DNA of 64,000 nucleotides from Silene conica (taxonomy: Eukaryota; Streptophyta; Magnoliopsida; Caryophyllales; Caryophyllaceae). The notes under the pieces are model-generated. The model saw only the letters and a list, made by a program, of their open reading frames with translations. It ran no database searches and was not told where the DNA came from. Location: the NCBI GenBank assembly GCA_029255685.2, contig CM055316.2, positions 76,258,861 through 76,322,860 of the forward strand, read 5' to 3'. Of the stretch, positions 1 to 12,007 are shown in pieces (within the stretch, counting starts at the first letter, position 1; every line of letters starts with the position of its first letter). A program made the translations under genes and the position numbers.

Positions 1-1132
1 CACCACTATCGAGCATCCAATCGCATAACGTTATTTGATGCGTACCTGTTAATGTTTCGTTACCTTCTGATTTTGCACTTAGTAAAACACGTATTTGTTC
101 GATTTCTTCGGAAGTAAACTCTCTGTTAGATGATTCTCCTACATCAGCCGTGACAGTAGCATTGACAGTGTGTGTAGTGGAACCAGACCCCCTGCCGCCG
201 CCGCCACGACTGTGTCCTCTTCCTCCTCGGCGTCCTCTGCCGCGTCCACGACCGCTTATTCCGAGCCTATCCCAGCAATTCTCTGCCTTATGGAACCATT
301 TGTTGCAGTAAGTACATCGAGGAGGTATATTGTCTGTCGAATCATCGTTCGCCGAAACAGATTTCCCACGACCTGTACCAGTGTTCACAGTCATAGCAAC
401 ATCCGCCACATCAGAACGAATTCTGGTGACGGTTTTATGACGCTCTTCGCGCAACACTAAGGCATATGCGCGAGACAGAGATGTGAGGCTGTCTTCCATC
501 AACAAATTAGAGCGGACATGGTCGTAAAGTGTGGTGTTTAGGCCCATTATAAACTGATGTACCTTTTCTTCTTCTTTTTCTTTTGCTATGGCAACTCCGG
601 CACCGCAAGTACAATTGGGCACACGACTATAGTTAGCAAGTTCATCCCAAATGGTTTTGAGATTGGTATAATACTCGACTACTGAACGCGTCCCTTGCTT
701 ACACTCGTTCAACTCACTTTTGAGTTGATGAACACGGGGTGCGTTGCCGGCTGCATACCTTTCCTCCAACTCTTTCCAGATCTCGATGACGGTTGTGGCA
801 GAAAAGGCAATGCTTGGGTGCAACTTTTCATCGATAACACTTCGTAACCAAGATTTTATCATGGCGTTACATTGTCGCCATGCCACAGCTTCAATCGAGT
901 CTTCTTCAGTAGGTTTCGTTACAATACCAGTGATGAAACCTAACTTGTTTTTAGCATCGAGTCCATTACGAACGGCGTCAGCCCACAGATCGTAATTCTC
1001 GCCATTGAAAAGGGTCGACGTCAACTTGAGACTTGGACTATCGGAAGGGTGTAAGAACAAGGGTGACGAAGGTAGTATTTGATTGTTATGACTACCAGAA
1101 CCTGCCTTATCATCCCCACCGATTTTCGTCAT
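1..1132 (-). CDS. Ty1/copia gag and start of protease, cut by window edge
   Basis: The minus strand is open from an ATG at 1132 to the window edge. The start has the copia gag look (LTSTLFNGENYDLWADAV, then CKQGTRSVVEYYTNLKTIWDEL). A CCHC zinc knuckle follows (C-x2-C-x4-H-x4-C, CTYCNKWFHKAENCW at about 290-330), then an Arg/Gly-rich stretch. The visible part ends in WMLDSG, the start of the aspartic protease active site. In this family the gag packages RNA and the protease processes the polyprotein. No frameshift or stop was seen, so this end could be intact; integrase and reverse transcriptase would lie outside the window. The gag differs from that of the copia element at 15-21 kb, so it is another lineage. 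The start fits: it is the first ATG after the primer-binding site of the LTR at 1293-1672. Confidence 0.85.
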   Translation of the reverse strand, partial: MTKIGGDDKAGSGSHNNQILPSSPLFLHPSDSPSLKLTSTLFNGENYDLWADAVRNGLDAKNKLGFITGIVTKPTEEDSIEAVAWRQCNAMIKSWLRSVIDEKLHPSIAFSATTVIEIWKELEERYAAGNAPRVHQLKSELNECKQGTRSVVEYYTNLKTIWDELANYSRVPNCTCGAGVAIAKEKEEEKVHQFIMGLNTTLYDHVRSNLLMEDSLTSLSRAYALVLREERHKTVTRIRSDVADVAMTVNTGTGRGKSVSANDDSTDNIPPRCTYCNKWFHKAENCWDRLGISGRGRGRGRRGGRGHSRGGGGRGSGSTTHTVNATVTADVGESSNREFTSEEIEQIRVLLSAKSEGNETLTGTHQITLCDWMLDSG

Positions 1133-1133
1133 T

Positions 1134-1227
1134 GAAAAAATACGTATGGGAACTTTGTGTGATTTGTTGTTGAAAAAAAATGTGTGGGGGAACTTTGTGT
1201 GATTTGTTGTTGAAAAAAAATGTGTGT

Positions 1228-1258
<31 letters not shown>

Positions 1259-1260
1259 GG
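1134..1260. repeat. 40-bp tandem duplication followed by a TG run and a 19-base G run
   Basis: A 40-bp unit (AACTTTGTGTGATTTG at 1151 and again at 1191) is repeated head to tail. It runs into about ten TG units (1221-1240) and 19 consecutive G (1242-1260). The block lies between the primer-binding site and the gag start of the minus-strand copia element, so on the element RNA it is a long C run plus CA repeats in the leader. Confidence 0.9.
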
Positions 1261-1280
1261 AAACAAGGATCAATCCCGCT

Positions 1281-1292
1281 CCGATGATACCA
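1281..1292 (-). promoter_or_regulatory. Primer-binding site of the copia element
   Basis: Directly after the LTR end, the minus strand reads TGGTATCATCGG. The first eight bases match the plant initiator-methionine tRNA primer site TGGTATCAGAGC; the rest is diverged. Confidence 0.7.
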
Positions 1293-1672
1293 TGATAAAC
1301 AAACAAGAGTGCACAAAGAAGATGGATGGCTCAAAGATGCCTGTATTGTGTAATTTTCAGTAGCAAGAAAAAATACAGCCTTATAGGCTTCTAGTTTTGT
1401 AACAGAAAGAAGTAACTCAGAGGGATGCTAATAATAATACCATATCACTTTAATAGGTAATTAAAGTAATAGGCAATACAAGAGTCGTAATAAACACAAG
1501 AGATAATATCCGTTCCATATCGTGCTAGTCAGACGAAAGGTTTCTCGTGTCATGACGTCCTAGTCAAATGAATAAGGCAGCCTAAGCACGGCTCACAACC
1601 CGTAGCGTGCCATGTCCTGCTAGACAGTATCAGTTTCGTATCGTGTTAAAATGGGTCCGGACCATGCCAACA
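1293..1672 (-). mobile_element. 5' LTR of the copia element at the window start
   Basis: On the minus strand this 380-bp block begins TGTTGGCATGG and ends TTATCA, and is followed at once by the primer site and gag. TG...CA ends and the spacing fit an LTR. The partner LTR is outside the window, so the TSD cannot be tested. Confidence 0.75.
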
Positions 1673-1933
1673 TCCATCTCTACTAAGAGTCGTCTTATTC
1701 AATAACGAATACCCAAACTATTACGTTAGTATATACTTCCTCATATTCTACTTAAACTTCTCTTTTACCCTTTTTATATATTCACTATAATTTTCCTATT
1801 TGTATGTTTGATAGGTGTTCCGTGTTCGCGTAGTCCAATTTTAATTGTATGATACGATATCGTATCTATATAGTCCAAATTTAATTATTCGGGTGAAATA
1901 GTATATTTCCTTTAAATTATGTGCATTTTGGAA

Positions 1934-2533
1934 TTTTTTTTTTTTTTAAGGGAAAAAATCGTTTCATTAATCAAAGGATGACATGACACAAAACGATTAA
2001 AATCAAATAAACTATATTCTCGATTAACAGAAAATTTCTAAACTTGATGGGCTCATGAGACGCTTCTGCACATCCTCTAAAATATCGCCTTCTGCGTTTT
2101 TCACAAGAGGTCTCCAAATTATTTAAAACATTGACAAGAATCAAGTTCTTTTGACCAAAAAGTTTGTAACGAGCAATCTGACAGCAGTTTTATCTCCATA
2201 TGATCAACAATGAAGGCGTCTATCTTCCACTTAATTCTTGAAACTCTCGAATAGAGGGAAAAATCTCACCTTTCCAAAAGATGAGAACAAAATCACCAAA
2301 AAGTGAGGACAAAACTCACACAAAGGTGAGAACAAGTCTCCAATAAAGGAGAGGTAAGAAGTTATTAGCGTAAAAAATTTAAAAAAGAACAAAATAGAAA
2401 ATTCGGGGCTTACCTCCACCAGAAAAAGTAGACGGCAGTCCCCAAGATGCTGAATTAAGATTTAGGTTTTTTTTAGAGGGAGAATTAGAGAGAGAATTTG
2501 AAGTTTACTGTGGAGTTAAATTATTCGCCCAAT
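1934..2533 (-). mobile_element. Poly(A) retroposon, minus strand, with 9-bp TSD
   Basis: A T run at 1934-1947 is the poly(A) tail of a minus-strand insert of about 600 bp. ATTTTGGAA stands on both sides (1925-1933 and 2534-2542), as expected for a target-site duplication. Just before the tail the minus strand reads ATTAATGAAACGATT, similar to many plant LINE 3' ends. No reverse transcriptase is present, so it is either a 5'-truncated LINE or a retroposed transcript. The 5' end is CT-rich, like a transcript leader. Confidence 0.55.
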
Positions 2534-2806
2534 ATTTTGGAAGTTTATTGAATACGAGTAAATTGCCCGCTAAATTATCAGTCCAGATTTTCTCCATTAT
2601 TTAAAAAGAAATGGACCTCCATTACTTTTAAACGGTCTGGACTAGTTTTGAGACGATTTAGTAAGTAATATTTTATTGAATGAAGAGAGGAAATATATTA
2701 AAATACAGTAGGTCTCTTGAGAGACGTCTCTTAATAAGTTTATGAAGAGACTATTGTACAAATTTAAGAAAAAATGATGTAAAAGTAATAAAATGGGTAC
2801 GAATTA

Positions 2807-2898
2807 CTTCCTCCATTTTTATATAATGTACCCATTTTATTAAAATACTACACTCATATATTCAACAAATGGGAACATTATATAAAAACGGAGGATAG
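2807..2898. mobile_element. Short Stowaway-type MITE
   Basis: The ends are inverted repeats (CTTCCTCCATTTTTATATAA against the reverse complement of TTATATAAAAACGGAGGATAG). TA flanks both sides (2805-2806 and 2899-2900). The CCTCC terminus and TA target are Stowaway hallmarks. It lies about 390 bp upstream of the IQD start codon. Confidence 0.65.
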
Positions 2899-3291
2899 TA
2901 TGATTTAAGATAAAATGAGTATATTTACTATGTAAATAGGTACGAAATTACTATGATACGATTAATAACAAAAGGGGTTACAAAATATAAATAAAGGCTA
3001 TAAAAAAATAATCTCTTAATAATTTATTAAAAGTCGTCTCTCACAAGTTTTAGGAATTAGAATAAGGGTGTATTAGAGAGGCGACGGGAGGATCCAAACT
3101 CGTAAATTATACCAATGACAAAGTGGGGTCACTCCAAATCCTCTCCCAAGTAACAGAAACAAACCCCTCCCCCCTTATATTTCTCACTTTCACTAACAAA
3201 CTTTCTCATCACTATTCCTTCCTTCCTTCCTTCACCCATAAAAACAACACACACTACTGTTACCACCACTACTACTGCAACAACTCTAGCC

Positions 3292-6200
3292 ATGGGCAAG
3301 CCATCAAAATGGCTAAACAATCTCCTTCGCCGCTGCCGCCGCTCTCGCACTTCCATCTCCCCTAAAAAATCCCCCGCCATTTCTTCATCCAGACACAATG
3401 GCGAAGACGGCATTACCGCCTTCGCCGCCAATTCCCGTGAACAGGAATTCTACGGCGGGGGTGGGGGTGGGGGTGGGGGAGATTGTAACAAACACGCAAT
3501 AGCCGTCGCTGCAGCCACCGCTGCGGTGGCGGAGGCTGCATTGGCGGCTGCGAGAGCGGCGGCGGAGGTCGTTCGACTAACTAATAATGTGACTCCGGTT
3601 AGTAGGCGGTGGTGTATTGATGATTTGGCGGCCGTTAAGATTCAGTCCGCTTTTCGAGGTTTTTTGGTTAGTCATCTTATGAACATTCCTTCCTTTCCTT
3701 TTTTTTTAAAAATTTTTATTCTTAGCTGTTTTATTCATCTGTCTATTTTCCTTTTTCGTGTTATTTTAATCAAAATTAATCAAATAATATTAAGATATGG
3801 AGTAATATGTTTCTGAATTTGTTTGTTTTCATTTACAGATTGAAATCCTGTATTTCCTTTTAAATAGCTGTGTTGTTTGTTTTTTTAATTTTGTAAGCCG
3901 TCTTATTGTTTCGTAGAACCTGTAGTAGAAATTATTTCTCAAAACCGTCTTACAATGTGAGATGATCGTTTTACATAAGAGTAAATCCGTCTAACACAAT
4001 GTGACCGTTTTATTTTCCGCTTTGTTTACCCGTAAAAACTAGAAAATCCTGCTGTTCCTTTTTCTATGCGAGTAATATTTGGATAGATTAAAGATTACTC
4101 GTATTATTGTAAAATTGTCTACAAGAACTTTGTAATCTCTAAGTGAACAGAAACAAATTTTGGATAGTCAAGCTTCGAACTTTCGATCGAATTTAACTTA
4201 ATTAAATTAAATTTAGTTCGATAGTAATGTAGTACAGAGTATAGTGTAATACTATAGTCAATGTACTCTGCATTATTCGTACCAAAAAAAATGCACTCCG
4301 TATTATCAGTAGTTCTCCTGAACGACGGTCTTATCCCATATTTCTTTTATAAAATATGACCATTTTGTAGTAAAAATTAAAACAAAAAAGTGGTCATTAT
4401 TTAATCAAAAAGTAGTCTCTACTTAATCACTTTGTAATGGTTGTATGTGCAACCCTCATAAAGTAGAATTTGTGCCGTATTAATTAATACTCCGTAGAAG
4501 GAGTTTGATGGTCTTGTTTCATTTAATTTCTTACCTTGTTTCATAATTTGAGAGTAAAGAGTACGTCTTTTAGAAGACGGTTTTATATACAAATTTGGGA
4601 GATTGATTGACGAATGCTGAATAAATATGATAAGACTAATTTTAATTCGAGATTAGGACCTACATGTTTCGGTCGTAATAAGTGACTAATGATAATGTAT
4701 TTATATTGGTACGGATGACCGATCCGTCCAAATCCGACTAAACTATCTGTGAGTAGTGACTAGTGAGTCCGCCATGTTAATTCAGTAGCTTAAGCCCACA
4801 TTTAATCACCTTTTCAGATAATTAAAATTAAAACCCGATACATGAAAACGGGTTCCTATAAAAACAGAGATACGGATTACGGAGTAGACGGTAAAAATTC
4901 TTTGAACTTGGAGTTTTTTACTCTTTACCACACGTATTGTTATTGGTATTAACAAAGTCCACCCTTTTTTACTGATTTGTTTATACTGATAAATTGCTTT
5001 AACTTTGACTTGTGTTTGATGATTTCATAGGAAGATTCATTAAAGAAGGCTCCAAATTAATCTCTAAAATTTTTTAATTTTTTGTACGAATTTCGTAGTA
5101 TAGTCGGTGGAATGAATGAATGTGTGATTGACAAATTTTGAGGTAAATCACTAGATTTGCTAAATAATATATGCATGAATTTGAACACTTGTAATTTGTA
5201 TATATCATGGAATTTTGAGTAATTTTCTTTGTTGAGTTCCAAGAAAATTTACTCATTAAATGACAAATAATCTCTCTTTTACTTTCTTTCATTTTACCCA
5301 AAACATACATAAGAGCATGTCAAATCTTCCTTCCATGCATGCATCATATGATGCACCAAGGTTAATTTGTCAATTTCCTTCCTAACTAAACCATATCCGA
5401 TACTAACCATATGCTACTCAGACTCGTTTTAAGGTATCTACGTTAGTGTATCCATGTTCTGATCTTGACCTTTTTATAATGAAAAATATGTATTCAAAGT
5501 ATCATACCCTTGTCCAGATATCAAATATCGCTATATAACGACTTTATTGCATATTATATAGAGAAAATACTCATATTTTGTTTTCTTATGTCTTGAATGT
5601 GAAGGATAAGTGATTCCCAAATCCTAATAAGTAAATGATGTAGGAATAAAAGTTTTAATGAGAGATCAAATTATTTGTGGGGCTTATTGCTTTTAGTTTG
5701 CAGAAAGAATTGGTTCCCTTCTTCCCTTGTACACAAGGCATGCTTTGGTGGACCTCTCTCATTTATATTTCCATACAACTATTTTTTTTATCTAAATCAT
5801 ATCATGTAGTTTGATTTTACCTCATTCAATAGTAGATTGATCATCAATATGATGTCGAACTGACATTGAGATGAAGTGTCGGCTTACACCCTTTGGCGCA
5901 ACTACGCTAAACCAGGTTTCATCGTAAAACCAATTACAAATAGACGTAATACTTCTTATCTATCTCATTGTGGAGGGAAATTACGTCTATTTACAATTGG
6001 TTTTACGATGAAACCTGGTTAACCCACCCAATCTTACCGAAGATGTAAGTAAAGTAGTAGTACTATTAGAGAATATAAGTAATGTCAAGGATTATCAGAC
6101 TTCGATTCTCTAACATGAGTACTTTACCTCTCTTTATCAGCACTTTTGTTCAGCTTTCTGCTATCAATAACTTGTATGAATAGTTGTCATCTGACTGCAA

Positions 6201-9200
6201 AAGATTACAATACTTAGTCACTTTGTACTCTCTTAAACAACATAAATAACCCTACCCCCAGAAGGCCAGAACGTCAGAACGTCTTTTGTAAAACCGTTTT
6301 AAAGTACCTTATTTTTAAACTCTCATCAACACTACTTTTGATTTAGGGTGTTATACGTAAACTATTAAACCGTCTTCCACAAATTTTCGTGTAATTAATA
6401 AATACATTGATCTAGTCAAAGGACTTTGACCTTAGTGTAAGATTTTTTTTGTTTCATAACAGTGTTAACACGTGAAGATGCTTTGAAAGTAGATAAAAAC
6501 AATCCATTTTGTCTAGGAAGGGGTAAAATAGTCATTTAGATTCAAGATGCAACAAAGGTATGACAGGCCATTTTCACTGAAAAACCCATACTACCAACCA
6601 AGACTTTGATAAGATAAATACAAGCTTTTTAGGGTTAGAATTTATGGGACCGATCTGGGTTTTTCTGTGGATGAGATAGTCAGCTCTTCCTCAATTAGTA
6701 ATCTATTCATAATTAATTTCAGAAATTATTGCTATTATTAGCTTTTACTAGGCATTATTCAGTTTTTTAGCTTCTAGTCTTGGAAACTAGCTTTTGCTTT
6801 TTTAATTCTGTTTTTGGCTCAGAATTTAATTCTGAGTTTTAAATGCACTAGACTCATTGCTCTTATTATGGTTAAGCTAAACTGCTAAAGCTTATGCTTC
6901 AGTAGATGTTGCTCGGACTTCGGACTTGGTTAAGTATCTGACATGGGTGTGTCCAAATATTGAATTCACCTGTTTTATAAAAAAAACCATACACTTTTTG
7001 GGTTTAAAGTGAAATTCCCGAGCGTTGGGTGCCCACAGATACGCAAGGTAATATTGGAGAGTCCGAGTAATAAAAGGTTTTAGTTTCTAGTTTAAAGCTT
7101 GTTGTTTGATGTTTTTAAATAGTTTAAAGATAGAATAATTGTTTTTATCTTCATTTTTGTGTAAAGAGAGCTTCAAAGATAGTTTTGGATTTCATGTGAC
7201 GATTATCTGATACATGCGAGGGGGAGTGTGAAGAAACTCAAAGTCCCACATTGATAGCAGAGGAGAATAATTATCATCTTATAAGGCAAGGGGTTACTCC
7301 CTCTATCGCCAATTGGTTTTAGAGTGGAAGCCCCTTGGATTTATATTGTGGATTTTTTCTCCTTCGTTCGGGTGTGGCCCAAACTCATTGTTGAATTTAA
7401 CATGTACATTATTCTTAATGAACTTACCGATTTAAGCTAGTTGACATGTACGTGTCGAACTGTTGCTGTGGTAGTGAACCTAGAAAGCCATAACCTTTCT
7501 TTTAGTTCTCTGGTGAAAACATGGAAAATATTCTCAGTTCATGACAATGTGCTCTAGAATTCACCTTCTTACATTCTTACACCGATGTAATATGGAAACT
7601 GGCTGGTAGCTATGGGGTCTTCAACATCATGAAAATATGAGTGTTATCAGATTGAGCCACGACGTTTCGATATCAATTTGAGTGAGGTACTCTTATTTCA
7701 CACTGATTCAAAGCCTTAGAAACACTGCCATAACACAAAATGCTAACAACTAGCAGCATCACTATTCAGTTGTCAGTTGTGGTCCATATGAGTCTTTTCT
7801 TGAGCCATTTTAGCTCTTGCAAAGTTCACAAAGTTGCAATGCAAATTGTATTTCTCTGTCACTTTCGCTTTAAAATGGTTTTATTGGCAGTACATTACCC
7901 TTTTCTCTGCTCTTTTCCACACATCATTTGCTCATAAATGTGCTCAGTAGAGTTGATAATAACTCCATCTTTGTTTGTTACTGTTGTAGACTGTAGTTGG
8001 TACTTTTAGTCCCACTTTACCACCAACAATGTAAAAAAGAGAGCAGAAATGTAAAAAATATAAGGACGATGAGATTTGAACACGTGATTTATATGTATCC
8101 CGATCTTAAACAAAAGACGAGTAACTCCGTCGGTTGTCTGTCTTTTCTGCGGCCGATATGATTACACTTTTGATGCTGTAGATTACATACCTCTCCTTTT
8201 CACTTAATTCCCCTACCCTGTGAGGCTGTGACTGCAGAAGCATTACTGTACTTGATTTCCAAATTCCCGACAGTAGGTTTACAACAACTTGTAAGAAACG
8301 GTCTGACTTGTAAGACCAACTCTTAACCATATTTAAGCTAGAAATATAAAAGAACGCGGGTTGGATCAACATATGACAACTCGAACAAGACTTGTTTTGG
8401 ATTAGGAGAGAACTGTGGCTAGAATGAGTTTTGAGGAGCCAGTTTCTTGTGCATATTTTCATTAAATGTTAGTACTGTTTGTGAGACTAGTCTAACTAAA
8501 TGAGTTTCGGCATTATCAGGCTAGAAAAGCACTAAAGGCCTTAAGGGGTTTGGTTAAACTTCAAGCTCTTGTTAGAGGCCACTTTGTCCGAAAACAAAGT
8601 GCAGAAATGCTAAGGCGCTTACAGGCAATGGTTCGAGTTCAGGCTCGTGCTCGTTCTAATCGGATTCTAAGCATAGAATCCTCAACTTCTGTAAGATACC
8701 CTTTCATGATTTCATCTGTGCTTTTTGTTACTCTCAGTAATATGAACCATGTCTAAGAAACGTTTGTGAAAATCATTGATGTTATGAATTCGTTTTATAA
8801 ATAATTTGAACTACATTTTCAGTCACAGGGCAATGCAAATCCAGGAAGTTACGAAATCTCTGCTAGCAGTGAAAAATTAGAGGAATCCCCTGTTTTGAAG
8901 GTACTTCATATCAGTAACATTTTATTTTGCAACGACTTAGGAATCTTGTAGGAGACCGTCTTATGCGCGAGGACTCCCACATAATTACAGATGTATATAT
9001 TTCCTAATTTCATTATACGATTTGTTAGTTGGTCTCATGTTTTGGATCATCTATGCAGAGATCTAACTCAAATTCAAGCATCAGAGACTCCAAGTGCAGC
9101 GAAAATGCGGTTTCAGCTCCAAATTGGCTAGATAACTGGGTGGAAGTTGGATCTTCAATCAACGACTCCAATTTAAGTAAAACTCCTCACACTGATGACG

Positions 9201-9703
9201 AAAAGAATGATAAAATCCTGGAAGTTGACAGTTGGAAACCCAATTCAAAGTCCAGATCAAGGAACCCGAATAACATCCAACCATTGCGACACATTTCGGC
9301 CAAAGACTACTATGACCACAGCTTTGCAGCATCAGATTACCTATCAAGGTACTCCCCAAAAGTCGGTGCATTCACTGAGGATAATGTCGCCGCATTTGGA
9401 TCCAACCGGATTATCGAGAGTAGTTCACCACAAGCATCATCCAGAACCGCGAGCATGAGAAGAAGTCCTAAGACGCCTTCAAGAGACGAATGCTCAAGAA
9501 GCTACCTTAATGGCTATTCAACATTTGCAAGCCCTAGCTACATGGCTAACACCCAGTCGTCTCGAGCCAGGTCTAGGTCCCACAGTGTGCCTAGGCAAAG
9601 AGAGCAGGACTCTGAGAAACTAGGTTCAATCAAGAGGTCCCTTCACGCGTTTTGGGAGTCAAAAACTTCAACGAAAAGGAGCTTCGACTCACAAAGATGG
9701 TAA
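3292..9703 (+). CDS. IQ-domain (IQD) calmodulin-binding protein
   Basis: Four exons, all joined in phase 0: 3292-3666, 8520-8690, 8823-8900 and 9059-9703, giving 422 residues. The N-terminus is the basic [14 protein letters not shown] typical of the family, followed by an Ala-rich segment. The IQ region spans the first splice site, the conserved place in IQD genes: [13 protein letters not shown] (about 113-125) then [20 protein letters not shown] and a second, looser IQ-like repeat with [12 protein letters not shown]. The C-terminus carries the DUF4005 signature [17 protein letters not shown] (about 366-382). IQD proteins are plant scaffolds that bind calmodulin and are generally found on microtubules, at the membrane or in the nucleus. 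By length and ends it resembles the IQD22-25 type, but I do not assign a number. A poly-Gly run (about 55-63) comes from a GGGGGT microsatellite. Intron 1 is unusually long and holds transposon remnants. Confidence 0.9.
4307..4474 (+). mobile_element. Mutator-type MITE, copy 1 of 3
   Basis: 168 bp beginning CAGTAGTTCTCCTGAACGAC and ending GTAGAATTTGTG. Flanks CCGTATTAT (4298-4306) and CCGTATTAA (4475-4483) match at 8 of 9 positions. The ends are imperfect inverted repeats. It shares ends and internal GTGGTCA blocks with the copies at 26150 and 32229. It lies in IQD intron 1. Confidence 0.75.
5910..6020. repeat. Near-perfect hairpin, 41-bp arms, in IQD intron 1
   Basis: The left arm 5910-5950 (AACCAGGTTTCATCGTAAAA...) and right arm 5980-6020 are reverse complements with two mismatches, around a 29-base loop. 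It is most likely a small foldback transposon; a small-RNA precursor is also possible. No clear TSD was found. Confidence 0.8.
7227..7400 (+). mobile_element. Possible LTR remnant in IQD intron 1
   Basis: TGTGAAGAAACTC followed by AAAGTCCCACATTGATAG, a downstream TTATAAGG and a CT-rich stretch resemble the promoter half of plant LTRs. No matching end or partner was found, so the boundaries are a guess. Confidence 0.3.
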
Positions 9704-10359
9704 AATCGTATGTACGATGAAAGCTTTAAGTCGATTTCTTCTAATTTAGCATTGTAATTAAGGTAAGCATGATTTTCTTGGTGTTTAGTTGCATGTTATA
9801 TATATTCAGCAAAAGGTTGTGTTCTGAATCTCAAACTTGGATAGTTGGTTTTCTTAAGGATCTTTCTAAGTTTTAGGAACTCTTGCTTCAGGATTTATAT
9901 AATTCAATCTGTTTCTGTAGTTCTTTGGTTTCCTTGAATAATACAATTCCTTGAATTTTGAGTTGGAAATTATTATGAAGCTATGCTACTTCGACTTTTC
10001 TAATTTTCACGCGTATCCGTGTTCAACACTCAACGCTCAAGACTCACATGGGTTTTAAACCTGAATATGCATATAACATATTTTTCAAAAAGTTAGTCGA
10101 TTATGACACTTAGACCTGCACCCGAATCAGATACTTCTAAACGAGTCTAAGTAACATAATTTTGAAGTATTTTTTTGTGTTTATACAAATACTTTATTAG
10201 CTTCCTATTTCTCATAAAGCCAAAGACTCGATAACTCTTTGGTTCAGTATTATACACTGTAATTTTTATCGTGGGTTATTTCGAAACATCCTTTTTATCT
10301 TGTTAATACAAGAGTTACCCAATGTACAGGAGTCATACTCAAATGTATTTGGTTTTGTG
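9704..10359. other. 3' flank of the IQD gene
   Basis: AT-rich 3' untranslated and flanking sequence. No open frame or repeat with definable ends was seen. Confidence 0.5.
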
Positions 10360-10415
10360 GTTAGCTCACCTCATCCCTTAACCAAGAGATCAGGATCGAT
10401 CCCTGCCAATCTTTT
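10360..10415 (+). mobile_element. Possible tRNA-like SINE head
   Basis: GTGGTTAGCTCACC followed 30 bases later by CAGGATCGATCCCTG resembles A and B boxes of a tRNA-derived SINE promoter. A typical SINE body and tail do not follow; a 43-bp tandem repeat does. Confidence 0.35.
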
Positions 10416-10416
10416 C

Positions 10417-10545
10417 GTGAGAGCACGCGCGGCGAGGGGTTTATATCCGATTGTCGATGGTGAGAGCACGCGCGGCGAGGGGTTTATACACAGTTGTCGA
10501 TGGTGAGAGCACGCGCGGCGAGGGGATTATACACTGTTGTCGATG
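10417..10545. repeat. 43-bp minisatellite, three units
   Basis: Units start at 10417, 10460 and 10503, each opening GTGAGAGCACGCGCGGCGAG and ending GTCGATG. They are GC-rich in an AT-rich setting and differ at only a few positions. Confidence 0.9.
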
Positions 10546-10604
10546 GTGGATACCCGATTTACACCAAAAATAAATAATTTACAGGAATCCTTGAAGCAAC
10601 GGTT

Positions 10605-10720
10605 TCATTTTTTTTGGTAACGAGGGAACCCGCAGCCGCTACTTTTGGTGCGCACTGGTTAAATTCTCGGATATATGTGCCCGCAAACCACATACATTAG
10701 GTAAGCCACCCGAGGATGAA
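10605..10720 (-). mobile_element. Probable SINE fragment, minus strand
   Basis: A T run followed by GGTAACGAGGGAACCCGCAG, GGTGCGCACTGG and AGGTAAGCCACCCG matches, from memory, the body of a widespread plant SINE (Au/TS type) read from its 3' end. The promoter half is not recognisable. Confidence 0.4.
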
Positions 10721-11262
10721 TTTTCATTTTTAAGTGTTGTCATTATTATACAAATACTTATATAAATCGGGTTGGTAACGGTTAAAAGTATCGGTTTCAA
10801 GTAGACAAATATTCTTGAAAAAACAGTTGGTTTGGAGAATCACTGTGAGATCACGAATACAAGAATAATTGTTAGAAACATATAATCTGGTAGGTACAAA
10901 AGTTGTGTTTGGCAATGAAGTTGTACCAATTATGTCCCATCAACAATTTGTCAAGAACAGAGTGTAAGACATACACAAAGTAACAAATATATCAGCTTCA
11001 ACTCTAATTGCAGAAAAAACATAACAAAGTTAATTACAAAATATTTGGACGTTGGATACCCAGATAATGCCATTTCACTTTTATGGTAGCATTCTTCAAA
11101 ATTATGGACTAAATGTCGAAATATTTGTATCAAAATGGACTCTTTTTTTGTCTGAGATTTCTCACGGTGTATTTGGCTGCTAAATCTTTGAATCTCGTTC
11201 AGGGAAACATGAGAACGTGTATCAAATTTGATCTCCCCTACTTCAGATCATTTATTTACGTT

Positions 11263-11516
11263 CAGAGCCGGTCCGAAACATGTAGATACCCTGAGCAAAA
11301 TTGTAAAATTGGCCTCTAATTTTTAGGAAAAAAATTGTTCAAGTAATAGGGATATAACACGTGACCTTTTGACATTTGGTAAGATAAAATACCCACTAGA
11401 CTCTTTATCATATTCTTTTTAACGAATAATACACATCTAATTTCACATTAATAGACCCTTATCAGACTTAGGCCCTTGTAAATTACCAACTTTAACACCC
11501 ATTAGGGGCGGCCCTG
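11263..11516. mobile_element. Non-autonomous hAT element, 254 bp
   Basis: Ends CAGAGCCGGTCC and GGGGCGGCCCTG are imperfect inverted repeats of the CAGGGCCGG type common to hAT elements. Flanks TTTACGTT (11255-11262) and TTTATGTT (11517-11524) match at 7 of 8 positions. No transposase. Confidence 0.75.
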
Positions 11517-12007
11517 TTTATGTTTGATGATGGCACCACGGTGACGGAGCTAAGATTCAAGCTAGGGGACGAACTGGTAATAATATAAAGTAAGCTCGAA
11601 AAAATTTCAAAAAATTTTAATTAAAAATTCAGAAAATTACATCTATCGGGCGAGCGTCCCTGCTACCACCCTACCTCCACTTGAAACCAAAAGCAAGATA
11701 TGAAAGAGTATGATTTACATAGGAAAGCAAGGACTAGGGAACTTGTTAAAAGTTACCAACATGATTGAAGGACTTAAATGAAAATGCAATCAAATTGTAA
11801 TCCAACAAATAAGAAAATGTAAGAAAATGATTGAAATAAAGAGAGTATTCGATACAAACAAGACACCCAAATAAGAAAATATAAATAAATGTGACCTAGT
11901 AAAAGTAAAACCGATATGAACTATGATCTCAAAGATCGAAATTCGTGAAAAAAACTATCTCAATCAAAACCTTTTGGTGATGATAAGCCTAATTAATGTA
12001 GTTTTAT

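Noticed and set aside
1110..1334. Pro/His/Thr-rich minus frame spanning the TG and G runs
   Set aside because: It reads microsatellite and LTR sequence, out of frame with the gag.
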